Shown piece by piece: positions 1 through 11,700 of a stretch of DNA of 64,000 nt. Numbering within the stretch: position 1 is the first letter of the stretch; the number at the start of each line of letters is the position of its first letter. The translations under genes were made by a program, and so were the position numbers. This DNA is from Symbiodinium natans (Eukaryota > Sar > Dinophyceae > Suessiales > Symbiodiniaceae): positions 185,001 through 249,000 of the forward strand of contig CAJNDS010000846.1 of assembly GCA_905221605.1 (NCBI GenBank), given 5' to 3'. The notes beneath the pieces are model-generated. The model did no database searches. It worked only from the letters and a program-made list of their open reading frames with translations, and was not told the DNA's origin.

Positions 1-255
1 GGTTTTTGGCCGGGCTTCCTAAGGACTAGGATCGCGGGCACTTCGGGGGAAACAGCCCAGCTGAAGTCGAAACTTGCCCTGTCCTTGGACTTGAACTCAA
101 CAAGGCGTTTAGGGCTTTGGGTTCTACGCAAGGATTTAGGGTTTACCACAGGGTTTAGGTGTTTCGAAGGGCGCATAAGGTGATGAGTTGAACATGGGAT
201 TTGAAGGCTGAGGATCAAGAGTTGCCCTGCTCAGGGCATTGGGGGGTCTTCTGCG

Positions 256-525
256 ACCCCAAACATAGGGTTTAGGGTTTAGGTTTTAGGGTTTAGGGTT
301 TAGGGTTTAGGGTTGATTAGGGTTGATTAGGGTTTATTAGGGTTTATTAGGGTTTATTAGGGTTTATTAGGGTTTATTAGGGTTTATTAGGGTTTATAAG
401 GGTTTATAAGGGTTTATAAGGGTTTATAAGGGTTTATAAGGGTTTATAAGGGTTTATAAGGGTTTATAAGGGTTTATTAATAAGGGTTTATAAGGGTTTA
501 TAAGGGTTTAGGGTTTAGGGTTTAG
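256..525 (+). repeat. TTTAGGG array with derived 10-bp variants
   Basis: Starts as TTTAGGG, shifts to six or more TTTATTAGGG units, then about ten TTTATAAGGG units, then returns to TTTAGGG. The ordered change indicates local unit spread. Confidence 0.9.
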
Positions 526-623
526 GGTTAGCGGGAATCGTGCGGGCCATGATGAGGTGGGTGGGGGGGGGGGGGGTGGGTAGGTGGTGGGGGTGTAGAA
601 CAAAGCAGATGCCACAGCCCCGC

Positions 624-3549
624 CTGAAAGGGCATGGACGGCATACAGACGCCGGGGCGTCCGCTGCGGATGCACTGAGAAGCCGTTCCTGCGCCCCCGT
701 GGTGCACCACCACCTGCAGAGAAAGGGCTGCAGCGTGTTGAGGGTTTAGGGTTTAGGGTTGAGGGTTTAGGGTTGAGGGTTTCAAGGATAAGAAAGCCAA
801 GATTTAGGGATTTTGGGCTTTACGGTTTCGGGTTTCAGGTCTAGGGAAAGAGCCAGAGGCAGAGCTAAGCATACTCACACGAGAGGACAGGAACATTGAG
901 TAGCACGAGACAGAGAAGAAGCCCGGAAAGGATGGCGGGAATAACCCCCGCATGTACGATTCTTTAGCCCTGAGACTCTCGAAGCAAGCCCACCCTGAAT
1001 CCTAGACTGCCCTATGTTGAGGGAGTGGGGTGCCAGCACAGACTTCACATCATATAGCTCAAACCGCACATTCTCGCATGTAAGAAAGACTCTCATTGTA
1101 GAAGAAGAAGCCCCAAAGCCCCTGAGCCGTGAATGCTGGCTGCCTGAAGCCCTATAGCCCTAAACCCCGAAGCACGAAATTCAAAAACCCCCAAACAGCC
1201 CTACGGCCCTGAGGCCAAACGCTAAACCCCAAAGCCCAGAAACCCTAAAGCCATAACCCCTAAACCCTATATAAGCCCTAAACCCTGACCCCTACAAATG
1301 CAAAGACAATCCAAGCCTCCAAAAATTCGCGCAGAGGCTCTAAAATCAGCACCCCGCCTCGCAGCGCGGGAAAAGCGTGTCCTGGTGGACCTCCGCCACA
1401 GCCTTTAGGAACCTGGGTTTAGGGTTTAGGGTTTCCTGGGTGTGTCGGGTTTGTTGGTGTTCAGCAAGTCAGTTGGTTGGTGTTCAGTGGTCTGCTGGCT
1501 TAGGTCATGGATCTTAGTACAAGAATGCGGTAATCACCCCAGCAGCGGGCTCGTGCAAATCTTGAATCGCATTCGTGCCAGGCAGGATGAGAACGTCTTT
1601 TGGGCTCTGGTGCCGATGGTTTCAGGGACGCCGGCGATTCCACCGCTTCTACCGCTCGGAGACAGTTTCTGTGATGAATAGGAAGTGCCAACTGTGGGAA
1701 GACTTCGGAGCCCCCCAGTCCCCCGGTTCTTAGAAGGGAATGGGGGATTTGGGGGAATGAGGTATCCTACATAATCCACAGGGTATGTAGGGGGATATAG
1801 GGTACCTCATTCCCTCATTCCCTACTAAGAACCAGCCAGCCGGTCTAGCCTAACGCCACCACGGAGCGGGTAGGGCGCCAGGTCCCGACCATCCAGGGTC
1901 CTCTCGTCGAACTTGCTTTGTGTTTTTTTTTTTTTCTTCGGCCTAGCGTGTACCTAGAGAAATTCATGGACCCTGCGAAAAAGGTATGATGCCTGTGCTA
2001 ACCCCTAAACCCGAAACCCTGAGCCCTGTAAAGCCCTAAGCCCTAAACCTCTTCTCTAGGGTGTAGGGTTTAGGGCTAGGGTTTAGGGTTTAGGGTTTAG
2101 GGTTTAGGGTTTAGGGTTCAGGGTTTAGGGTTTAGGGTTTAGGCTTAGGGTTTAGGGTTTAGGGTTTCGGCTTTAGGGGTGCGGTAGGGTAGCTGCCAGC
2201 CCTGCTTGGGCACAGCATGGGCCTTGAGCATCCTCGTGACTCTCCAGTGTCCCAAGCCTTAAGCCTTGGGCCTGAGAGCTGAAATGTTATGTACATGTAG
2301 GGTTTAGGGTTTAGGGTTAGGGTTTAGGGTTTAGGGTTCAGGGCTCAGGGTTCAGGGTTTAGGGTTTAGGGTACCAGACCCAAACACACAAACATTCAGG
2401 GTTCAGGGTTCACACGAACTTCAGGGTTTAGGGTTCAGGGACTCTCCATCAAACGGCGGAATAGAAAGCAGGTATGCTATCCGACAGACAGAGACAGACA
2501 GAGGGAGAGAGAGAGATCCTAGGACACAACCACAAGCATCCCGGCGAGCTCCATGTCCTGGACAGTGCCACGCCATCCATGTGCAACTCCTTGAGAGCAT
2601 CGAGGATGATGTCCGTCAGAGTGGGGCGGTCGTGGTGGTCGAAGGACCCTGGCTCTTGCGGCTTGGGGTCTAACGGGTCTAGGCGCTGATGATTGGCTTG
2701 GGGGTCGCATGCCTATTCGGTTTGGGGGGTCACTGTGGTCTATAGGGCTTTGGTGCCTGCACAGAGCTTATAGCACTTTGGAGCTTTTGGTTCGGGTGAA
2801 TGGCGCAGGGTGCGGAAGCTTGAAGGTCCAGAATCCGCGGCCCAAGAGCAACTGCAGAAGCTTCCTCTAAGCAGCAAATGCACAACTTCACAAAGCACTG
2901 AGTTTGCAGCCTCAGGCTTCTAAAGTCCAGTGGACAAAAAGAAACACAACAACCCCTAAACCCCAGACCCTAAACCCTAAATCCAGCCAAACCATGATTT
3001 GAAATAGACATAGGGTTTAGGGTTTAGGGTTTAGGGTTTAGGGTTTAGGGTTTAGGGTTTAGGGTTTAGGGTCCTGAAGGGAGCTGAAAAAAGTGGGGGT
3101 AGTCAGGGCACTGCCGGGATGGACACCAGGCGGCTGACTGAAAGGCTGTGGGTTTAGGGTTTAGGGTTTAGGGCTTAGGGTTTAGGGTTTAGGGTTTAGG
3201 ATTTAGGGTTTAGGGTTTAGGGTTTCCATCAAAGTCCGTATTCCCCCACCCTGAAACCCCAAAACTTCGGCCAAGGGGCCCTGGCCGAAGTAGACCACGG
3301 GGCGATCCCTCTCATTCAGCCAATCCTGAAAACGAAAGCTTTGGGGGGAGGTGAGGGTTCAGGGTCTTGGCTTAAGGTTAAGGGCGTTTAGGGTTGTGGG
3401 TGTAGCTTGCAGGCTCCGGAGTTGAACAGCTTAGGATCTAAACGGGTGTTTGAGGCTAAGGGAGGATGGTTCGCTTCGGGAGGAGTGCATAAGCCTTTGA
3501 AGCCCAAGCTTGAAACGCGAAATCCAGACTTAAGTCCAGACTTTCACCG

Positions 3550-3581
<32 letters not shown>

Positions 3582-6500
3582 CGCCGCCAGAGCCGAAACC
3601 TCTATGTCACCTCGAATCCTACTAGGGTTTAGGGTTTAGGGTTTACCTGGGTCTCCAAAAGACCCTATTACTTTTGGTTGTTTGGAAAAAACCGGGTTTT
3701 TTAGGAAACGCCCGTAAAAAAAACAAACGCCCGTAATTCGGGAAACGCCCGTAATTCCGAGCTCGGGGAGGATTAGGATTTTACGGGAAACGCCCGTAAT
3801 TCCGAGACCGGGGAGGATTAGGATTTTACGGGAAACGCCCGTAATTCCGAGATCGGCGAGAATTAGGATTTTACCGGAAACGCCCGTACTTGCAAAATCC
3901 GGGAAATGAGAATTCGGCATAATAAAATGTACCAATACAACCCACCAAGCACCAAGCTTATAGTGAAGCCTGAACCCTGTCCCCTTCCAGCTCCTGCAAG
4001 GTTGAAGGGTTTAGGGGTTTAGAGAGGGAACACAGGAATGCTCCGGCGAACCCAACTGTAAAATCCGACCCACAATCCTTCTCAAACCTTTCCCGAAGCC
4101 CTGTATAGACCAACGATATATGGACCTGCCCAAGCGACACTTATCAGGAGACTTGATAACAGCGGACCCCAGAGACCCTAAGCCTCAGCCAACCTTTCTC
4201 GAAGCCCTGTATAGCACAACAATATAGGTTATTCTGAGTCTTTAACACCAACCCTGCCGACCCCCAAGCACAAGCGACACTTATTATGAGAAGACGAAAC
4301 AAACCCCAGACCCTAAGCCTCAGGACTTGCAGGGTTTATAGGTTGGGGTGGGGTTGGGGTATAACGGTTCTGCCACACGACCGTATATGAGGAGACCCTG
4401 TAGACAAACCCATATAAGCCCTATTCACCATATAAGCTCCAGCCAGGACTTCCGAGGGGTTTGGGGTATAGGTGTGGGTTGAATTGGACCGGATTTGTTA
4501 ACCTCATTTTTCGTTCCCTTGCCACGACAGTTGCGAAGTTGGACTGTTTTTTCCAGCTGCTAGGATCGCTAGGATCGGCAATAGCAGCCCAGACGCCCGT
4601 AATCTTTATTAAACGCCCGTAAAAACCCGTAATTCGCCCGTAAACTTGTTGATTTAGGCTTTCCGTGGGGTTTCCGTGGGCCCTTACGGAAAGAATCCAC
4701 GCAAAAACGCCCATAAAAAACCGTAAAAAAAGCCGTAAAAACCGTAAAAAACCGTAAAAAACCGTAAAAATCCATAATTGGGACTGGCGCGGAAGGCTCT
4801 GTGATGCCTTGAAAAACTCTCAGATCCAACAGCTCAGCCCACCCTTCGAAACATAGAACCCATAATTCCACGGAAAGCTGTGAACTCCCTACGGTAAACA
4901 CGAAATCTACGGAAAACCCCCTGAAGTCTACGGAAAGCCCCCTGTTTCCGTGGGCCCCTACGGAAAGAATCCACGCATAAAAAAGCCTATAAAAAACCGC
5001 TAAAAAACGGTAACGATCCATAATTGGGACTGGCGCGGAAAGGTCACGGAAAGGCTTTGGGCTCTGTGATGCCTTGAAAAAACCTTCAGGTCCAACTCAT
5101 GCAGCCCACCCCTCGAAACATAGAACCCATAATTCCACGGAAAGCTGTGAACTCCCTACGAAAAACCCGAAATCTACGGCAAACCCCTGAAATCTACGGA
5201 AAGCCGCCTGAAATCCCCAAACCCCTGAAACTGAAGCTTGACCTACAATCCAGAGGACCCCTAAACTCTAAAGCCCTCAAACCCTAAGCCCATCAAGCCC
5301 TAAACCCAAAAAGGCCTTAAAACCCTAGAAGCCTAAAACCCTTGCAAGAACCCTAACACCCTATAAAACCCTACAAAACCTGCAGGCTGTCTGGCCAGGC
5401 CGGCCCAGGAAATTCCAAAAAAACCTTTCAAAGCAAATCCCCAAAAAACCTCAATGGCCAAAATGGTGTCCCAAAATGCTTGAGGTTTTGAGCAGGGTGG
5501 GGTCCCAGGGGCCTTTTAGGAAGCTTGGGTTAGCAAAATACCTGCAGGCTTCGGGTGAAGGGCTTATATAGGGCTTTGGGATGATAAGGTTTTGAGGGGC
5601 TCAGGGCTTGTTGTTTTTGGCATATTCAGCCCTGTTTGTTTGGATGAACCCGGAAACCCCTAAACGCCCATAAAACCCCTAAACGCCCATAATTCTGCAC
5701 CAATCCTCACAAACCACTAAACGCCCATAATTATCCGTAATTTCAAGAGCCCAAAGCAGAACGCCCATAAATTTCCTAAACGCCCGTAATTCCCCCTAAA
5801 CGCCCGTAAAAACCCGTAAAAAACCCAACGGCCAAAAATAATTGGGTTGTCGGGGTTCCAGGTAGGGTTTAGGGTTTAGGGGAGCCCTCAAACCTCAACT
5901 CTAAAGAACCAGAAGAGCCCTAAGCCTGAACCCATAGCCCTACAGGGACAGCCCTGGGCGAGGTGTCTTCACATGGACACCAATTGAGACATGACCCCCT
6001 AAACCCGAAAGCCCAAACCCTAACCCCAAACCCCTAAACCCTACACCCCAAAACCCAACACCCCAAACCCCAAAACCCAACACCCCAAAACCCCAAAACC
6101 CCTAAACCCCAAAAGCGGTCCTCGAGAGCCTGGTTCTCCCCCTCAGCTTTGGCATCCGTGGTGAGGAAGCCAGTGGCGACCCAGTGCTGTGGGTGATCCC
6201 TGAGGCAGGTGGTTAAGATTTAGGGTTTAGGGTTTAGGGTTACCCTAAACTTTAAACCCTAAAACCTGAACCCTAAATCCTAAACCGCCCCAAAACCCTC
6301 CCAAAACCCTCCCAACCCCCCCCCCCCCCCCCCAAAAAAAAAAACACCCCAAAACCCTCCCAGAACCCTCCCAAGACAAAAAACGAGAAGGCATTGGCCT
6401 GCCGGGCTTCCACAGGAATGGGTCGGCGGTCCACACGATCCTTGGAACTTCGCAAGGTCGTTTGATGTACAGATTTGTAGGGTTTACATGGCTTAGGGTT

Positions 6501-8230
6501 TATGGTGTGGAGGGTTTTTGGGTTTATATGGTCTATAGGGCTTGGGGTCATAGGATTTTTTATGGTTTAGGGTTTGTAGGGTGTTGGGACATAGAGCTTT
6601 AGGGTGTCTAGGGCTTCGAGCACTCTAAGGCCTAGCACGCTATAAGGCCTGCAAGCGCAAAGTTAAGTTCTTCTGCGACCAGGAGCGCGGGAATTCGGCC
6701 AGGTGCAGAGGATGCAGCAGCTCTAGGAATGGCCAAGAAGTGTCCAAGCCTAACGACTGCCTCACGGAGGGGGTTAGGAAGGTTCAGGGTTTAGGGTTTA
6801 GGGTTTCGGGTTTATGGTTTAGGGCTTAGGGCTTAGGGCCTCGATGTGTTCGGAAGGTTGAGGGCTTCCGTCTTCCTTAAGAGGCTCCTGAGGGGTTTCA
6901 GCGTTCAGGGGGCAGTGAGGGCTTACCTTACATGAAAAAGCTTTCAACCTAAACCCTATAAACCCTCTGCATCACTCAGCCCTTGCCACCTCAGCTTGCG
7001 AATCTCTGAGCCAGGTCCAGTGGTGACCGCCCCCAAAAGCAAGCTAAAGAGTCGGTGGTTCAGCATGTTGACCTGGGAAGGTCGTAGTTTGGGCACCAAA
7101 TTTGGAACAAGTTTCAAAGTTCGCCTTCCTCATATAGGTATAGGCAAACTTGGCGCTGTCCATAAATTCCGCAGATGGTTGAAAGGTTTAGCCAGCAGAG
7201 GGTGTGGTGTTTGGGGATTAACACGGTACAGGGTTTAGAGTTGGATGCTGACCCTGAACCAAAATCCCTAGGGCTTTGGGCCTCAAGGGCATTTGGCAAG
7301 TTCGGACTTCTGGGATGTGAGGTGTATGGCAGTGTAAGGGCTTGTGAATTTCAAGTGCTTTTGCGGCGGGAGGAGGAGGAGGAGGAGGAGGAGGGTGGTT
7401 GTGGAGCCATCGATCTGAGCGCGTGGCCACGTTTCCATAGTCCGTAACGCGGCTTTCAGACGGGTTGAAGGAGTAGTCTGCAGTGGGCAGAGTAAGGTCG
7501 TGGGTCAGCAGGAACCTCGTTTAGGGGCGGTTAGGGTTAAGGATGGGGTGGCAAGGGTTTAGTAGTTAAGTACTTAGTGGGTTCCTCCAGGTCTTTCGGA
7601 CCCAGGGGGTTTGAGGTTTTAAGTTCACATAGGGCCCAGATATCCCAGCAACAGCGCAAGACGAGCTTCCAAAACAATAATGCCCGGCAGCAGGGGCTTG
7701 TTCAGAGCTTCTGCCACTGTGACATGCTGAAGCATCATCATGGCGGCGTGGTTTCCGAACAGAACATCCGCTTCGCGGCCCGCCCGCATGTATTGCTGAA
7801 TCTGCGCCGCACTCCCATTCTGAATGTAGCCAGACACCAGGCTCAGGAAATCGTCACCCTTCGAGCTCCCGAAAGCCACGGCAAGTTGCCACAAATATGG
7901 GTCGTCGAAGAGCTCGAACTTCAGCTCAGCGTGACGTACCACCATCTCAGAATAGTCTGCGGAGCCCATGACAGTGACCTTGTGACCTCTTCTGGCAAGC
8001 TCCAGGCCCAAGGCAACGTTCGGCTGGAGATCACCGCGGCTTCCCCAGGTCAGAAACAGGAACTTCAGTGGCCTCCGGCCGTCCCATCGACCCAAGAACC
8101 CATCCCGCAGGTAGCTTCCCCAAAGGGGCCGGTCGTACCTCAAGAAGAAGAAGGGCGCCACAAGGTAGGCAAGGAAGGTGAGGGGTAGGAGCAGCACGCA
8201 GAGCGTGATCCGCAAGCAGAGGCGCATCAT
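624..8230 (-). CDS. Sterol/UDP-glycosyltransferase (GT1/GT28 type), 10 exons, 3' end beyond window
   Basis: Proposed exons, 5' to 3': 8230-7692, 7515-7431, 7072-6982, 6722-6674, 6440-6399, 6199-6130, 3325-3280, 2648-2558, 1412-1358, 713-624 (1158 nt, 386 codons, all phases compatible). The start is the first ATG (8230). Exon 1 has an N-terminal hydrophobic segment (about residues 8-31), so probably membrane-anchored, then GSRGDLQPNVALGLELARRG, the nucleotide-sugar glycosyltransferase N-terminal motif. Later exons give VATGFL, PVVYFGQGS, DTLFPRC and HHGGAGTASQCIRSGRPG, in the order seen in sterol 3-beta-glucosyltransferases, which move glucose from UDP-glucose to a sterol hydroxyl. Donors are mainly GC, with GT and GA. 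The exon 3/4 junction (6982/6722) is the least certain because the donor would be GG. The rest of the C-terminal sugar-nucleotide domain lies off the left edge. The substrate is inferred from family only. Confidence 0.92.
2060..2372 (+). repeat. TTTAGGG arrays in glycosyltransferase intron
   Basis: Two blocks (about 2060-2170 and 2298-2372) with occasional TTCAGGG and TTTCGGC variants. Confidence 0.85.
3010..3222 (+). repeat. TTTAGGG arrays
   Basis: Two near-perfect blocks, about 3010-3072 and 3151-3222, on either side of an 80-bp unique piece. Confidence 0.88.
3741..3890. repeat. 45-bp tandem repeat, three copies plus a partial fourth
   Basis: Units start at 3741, 3786, 3831 and 3876 with GGAAACGCCCGTAATTCCGA; the period is exactly 45 bp. 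Confidence 0.9.
4655..5190. repeat. Diverged tandem duplication of about 250-275 bp
   Basis: Landmarks recur in the same order: ACGGAAAGAATCCACGC at about 4686 and 4960, ATTGGGACTGGCGCGGAA at about 4777 and 5022. The offset changes because (CCGTAAAAA)n between them varies in length. The surroundings (3700-5830) are rich in CGCCCGTAA words. Confidence 0.75.
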
Positions 8231-8615
8231 GGCTCAAATCTTCTAGATGGTGGTCCGCTTTAGGAGGTTTCACTATGCCAGTTGCATGCTATAACCCTAA
8301 ACCCTAAACCCCAAACCCCAAACCCGAATTAAACCCTAAGCCGTAAACCCTAAACCCTAAGAACCTAAACAATAAATACTAAATCCCTTGACCCAACAAG
8401 CCGCCGGAAAGACCGTCAGGATGAACACAGGAAACCATGAAACCGCTGCTTAGAAGACCCCAGGAAAATCACGTAGGGGTCTTTAAACCCTAGATCCTGA
8501 ACCCTAACCCTAAACCCTAAACCCTAAACCCTAAACCCTAAACCCTAAACCCTAACCCTAAACCCCAAACCGGGTTTAGGGGTTTTGGTGTTCAGGGCCT
8601 AAAGCGCACTGCCGA
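8231..8615. other. Short intergenic spacer between two same-strand genes
   Basis: The symporter stop (8616-8618) and the glycosyltransferase start (8230) are 385 bp apart on the same strand, the head-to-tail packing typical of dinoflagellate gene arrays. The spacer holds CCCTAAA-type repeats (about 8292-8360 and 8500-8575) and no ORF. I see no recognisable promoter element. Confidence 0.6.
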
Positions 8616-8770
8616 CTAAGCTCGCCAAAAGCGCATGCCGGGGTCTTTCAAGAAAACCTCTTACATCAGCAGAAAGTATCGAGTTGTGTAGGGTTTAGGG
8701 TTTAGGGTTTAGGGTTTAGGGTGTAGGGTTTAGGGTGTAGGGTTTAGGGTTTAGGGTTTAGGGTGTAGGA
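8500..8770. repeat. CCCTAAA then TTTAGGG arrays, opposite orientations
   Basis: CCCTAAA at about 8500-8575; TTTAGGG (with TGTAGGG variants) at about 8690-8770. Between them lies the proposed last symporter exon. Confidence 0.85.
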
Positions 8771-11700
8771 TTGATGGTTTCGGGTGTCCTTGAAGTCTGG
8801 AACCCGGACCCGAAAAGCCCCAAAACCCTGGAACCCCTTCAAAACGCGCCGGCGCACCAGTCATCGTGGCCAGCAGAAGGCCGGCTGCCACGAGAGTACC
8901 GAGGCTAGCTGGGTGGCTCGCCTGCTTCTTTGGCCTAAATCCCTAGAGTGTTACCCTAGAAAAACAAGACCCTAAAACACATAATGAACCTATGCCCAAT
9001 AAACCCTGAACCTTCTGGCGGTTTAAGGCTCAGAGTTTAGGCTTGCATTTGAGTGTTGAAGGGCTTCGGAGCCTCCAATTTATGAACTTGTGGCTTTGGT
9101 TGAGGGCCTGAACAGAGCTTAGGATGTAGGGTTAAAGGGTCAATAAGGGGTTGGGATTTAGGGTTGTAATGTGTTGTGGATGTGGCAGGGTTTTGAAACC
9201 CTAGCAGACTCAACCCTAAAGCTTAAACCCTGCTTCCTGAAGCCCTAAACCCTAAACCCTAAACATCAAATCCTGGATCGAATCATGGGCCCGGGGTCAG
9301 CTTCCCTTGACTCAACTGCAAGCAGCTTGAAGCCCTGAAACAGGGGTAACTCCACCCAACTCCACCCCCCCCCCCCAACAAAGAACAAAGACCGCTGGGG
9401 TTGGAGGTTTCGGGTTTGAAGGGTTTAGGTTTCCGGGGCTTGGGGCCCTAAGACCTAAGCTGCCCCGTGAGATGTGGCGCCTCTGTCTTGACGTCTTCAT
9501 CCGCAGACCTGAACTTGGGCATAGGGCTTTGTGGGGCTTTCAAGGTTTCATAGGCTTAGAGGGTTTAGGGTCTAAGTTTAGGCTTTGTAGGGCTTGTATA
9601 GGGTTTGAGGGCTATAAAGGCTTGATAGGCGCGTTTAAGTTTAGGGTTTATAAAGGGTTTTCAGGGCTTGTAGGGAATATAAGGATTAGGAGATTATGGG
9701 GCTTGTAAAGGGCGTATCGGTTTAGGGCCTGAAGATATGAATGGACAAATTGTACACTGCCCTTCTTGTCGTAGATTAAGCAATTAAGTTCCTTAACAAG
9801 AACCGATAAAACCCAATCGTAAGCCCAAAATTCACACCCTGCTGTTTTGGCGATGAACCGTCAAAACCGATGTCTTCTAAAAAAAGAATTCAAAAACAGA
9901 TCGGGCACACCTTCAACAGATCTATATAAACCCTAAACCCTAAACCCCAAAAAGTATATCTATGCCTCCCATAAACCTTGAGACGTAGACCCCCGGCCGC
10001 GTGCCTCCACCACGTGGTCCCTTGCAGCTGGCTCGGCGCGGGAGGCTGAGTGACCAGACTCACCGCGATGGTGACGACGGCGGCCAGGGCCTTGACAAGG
10101 CTTCAGGTGCTTGGGGGTTTAGGGTTTAGCGTTTAGGGTATCGCGGTTTTTTTCTCAGGGTCTTAGGATGTTTCGGGGACGTGGAGGATCAAGGGTTTGG
10201 GGGCTTAGAGGGAGTGGTTTCGGGATCTAGGGTTTGGTGAAAGAGTCTCTTCATGGCTTCAGGCACCCTCATCCCTAAACCCTACACCCTAAACCCCAAA
10301 CCCCTAAACCTGACCTTGTTTCTGAAGCGTGTAGTTCCAAGACATAGTGAGCTGCGCCATTCTCGGCTCGCACTTTTGCGGAGCAACCCTGAACCCTAAC
10401 CCTAACCAGCCAAAAATCAACTTGACCCTAAACCCTAAACCCTAAACTAACCTGAAACCTGAAACCCTAAACCCGAAACCCCCCTAAATCCTCAAGCAGG
10501 CGCTCAAGCCTCTAGCAACAAACCCCAAGCAAGAACCCGCGACTCAGGGCGCGGCAAAGAGAATCAGGGCCATGTGGTTGAACTGCATGCCTAGGTTTAG
10601 GGTTTAGGGTTTAGGGTTTAGGGTTTAGGGTTTAGGGTTTAGGGTTTAGGGTTTAGGGTTTAGGGTTTAGGGTTTAGGGTTCAGGGGCTGGTTTCCCCAA
10701 GGCTCCGATACACCTTCATGAAGGAGTATTGCTAGAAAAGAAGGTGATTGGGACCCAACCCACTAACAATAGTAACTCTTAAACTGGTAAAATATAGAAA
10801 TCGTCATGTCGCGGGGTGACCCCAGGAGCCTGTTCCAAGCCAAATAGTCATGCCTCCTAACACTCAGACCTGCCAAGAAAGCATCTGACACGACGAGTGG
10901 TAGTGAGGGTAAACATAGCCGGCGACTAAGCTCCACATAGCCAACGATGCTGGAGAGCCGAGGCCCTGAACGACTAATTCTATAATCTCTGTACAAGTAG
11001 AACAGCATAACATGACCCATCCCCCACCCCCACCCCCCACCCCCAACAAAAAATGACGAAAGAAGAGAGCTACCACTTCTACACCTCAAACCCTAAAACC
11101 AAACAAACCCTCGGACGCAGAGGGCCCAGGTGCAAGAAATGCTGTATGTGTCGTGCTCGTCGCACGTGGCCATGCGACTTGCCACAAACCTGGCTGCACA
11201 CCCTGAACCCTAAACCCTAAACCCTAAACCCTAAACCCTAAACCCACAGTCTCCGGTTCTTCCCAGGCTACTGGATCGCCAGCGACATGCTCGGGTTCAG
11301 GGTTTTAGGGTCAGGGCCGCACGTCGTTGGGGGTTGGGGGTGTAGGCGGTGTAGGGGGTGGGGGTCAGGGCCTCACGTCGTAATCCTACTGCCCTGTCAA
11401 AAAGATGTGCGCCCTCGCAAGTAAGTAGAAGTTCCAGCAACTCGATGGGCTTTGGTGGCAGCAGCATGTGTCTAATCAAGCCCCATCACGACGTCACACG
11501 AAATCTTATGGCCGACCCAAACCCCACAAAACCCTCCACCCCAAACCCCGAACCCTCAGCACCTCTGCGCCTTGTGCACCCTGAACACTCTAAACCTTGC
11601 CCCAAACCCTACATAAGACCCTAAACCCTGGAGAAGCCGAACTTCGAACGACAGCTGTGTTCGCCGAATTGATCCCAGAAGGTGTGTGTGCGTGTGTGGG

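Noticed and set aside
256-525. Chromosome end (true telomere)
   Set aside because: TTTAGGG blocks occur all along the window in both orientations with genes between them, and this one changes unit type; a telomere would be terminal and uniform.
7577-8188. 203-codon plus-strand ORF
   Set aside because: Antisense to glycosyltransferase exon 1, whose motif is unmistakable.
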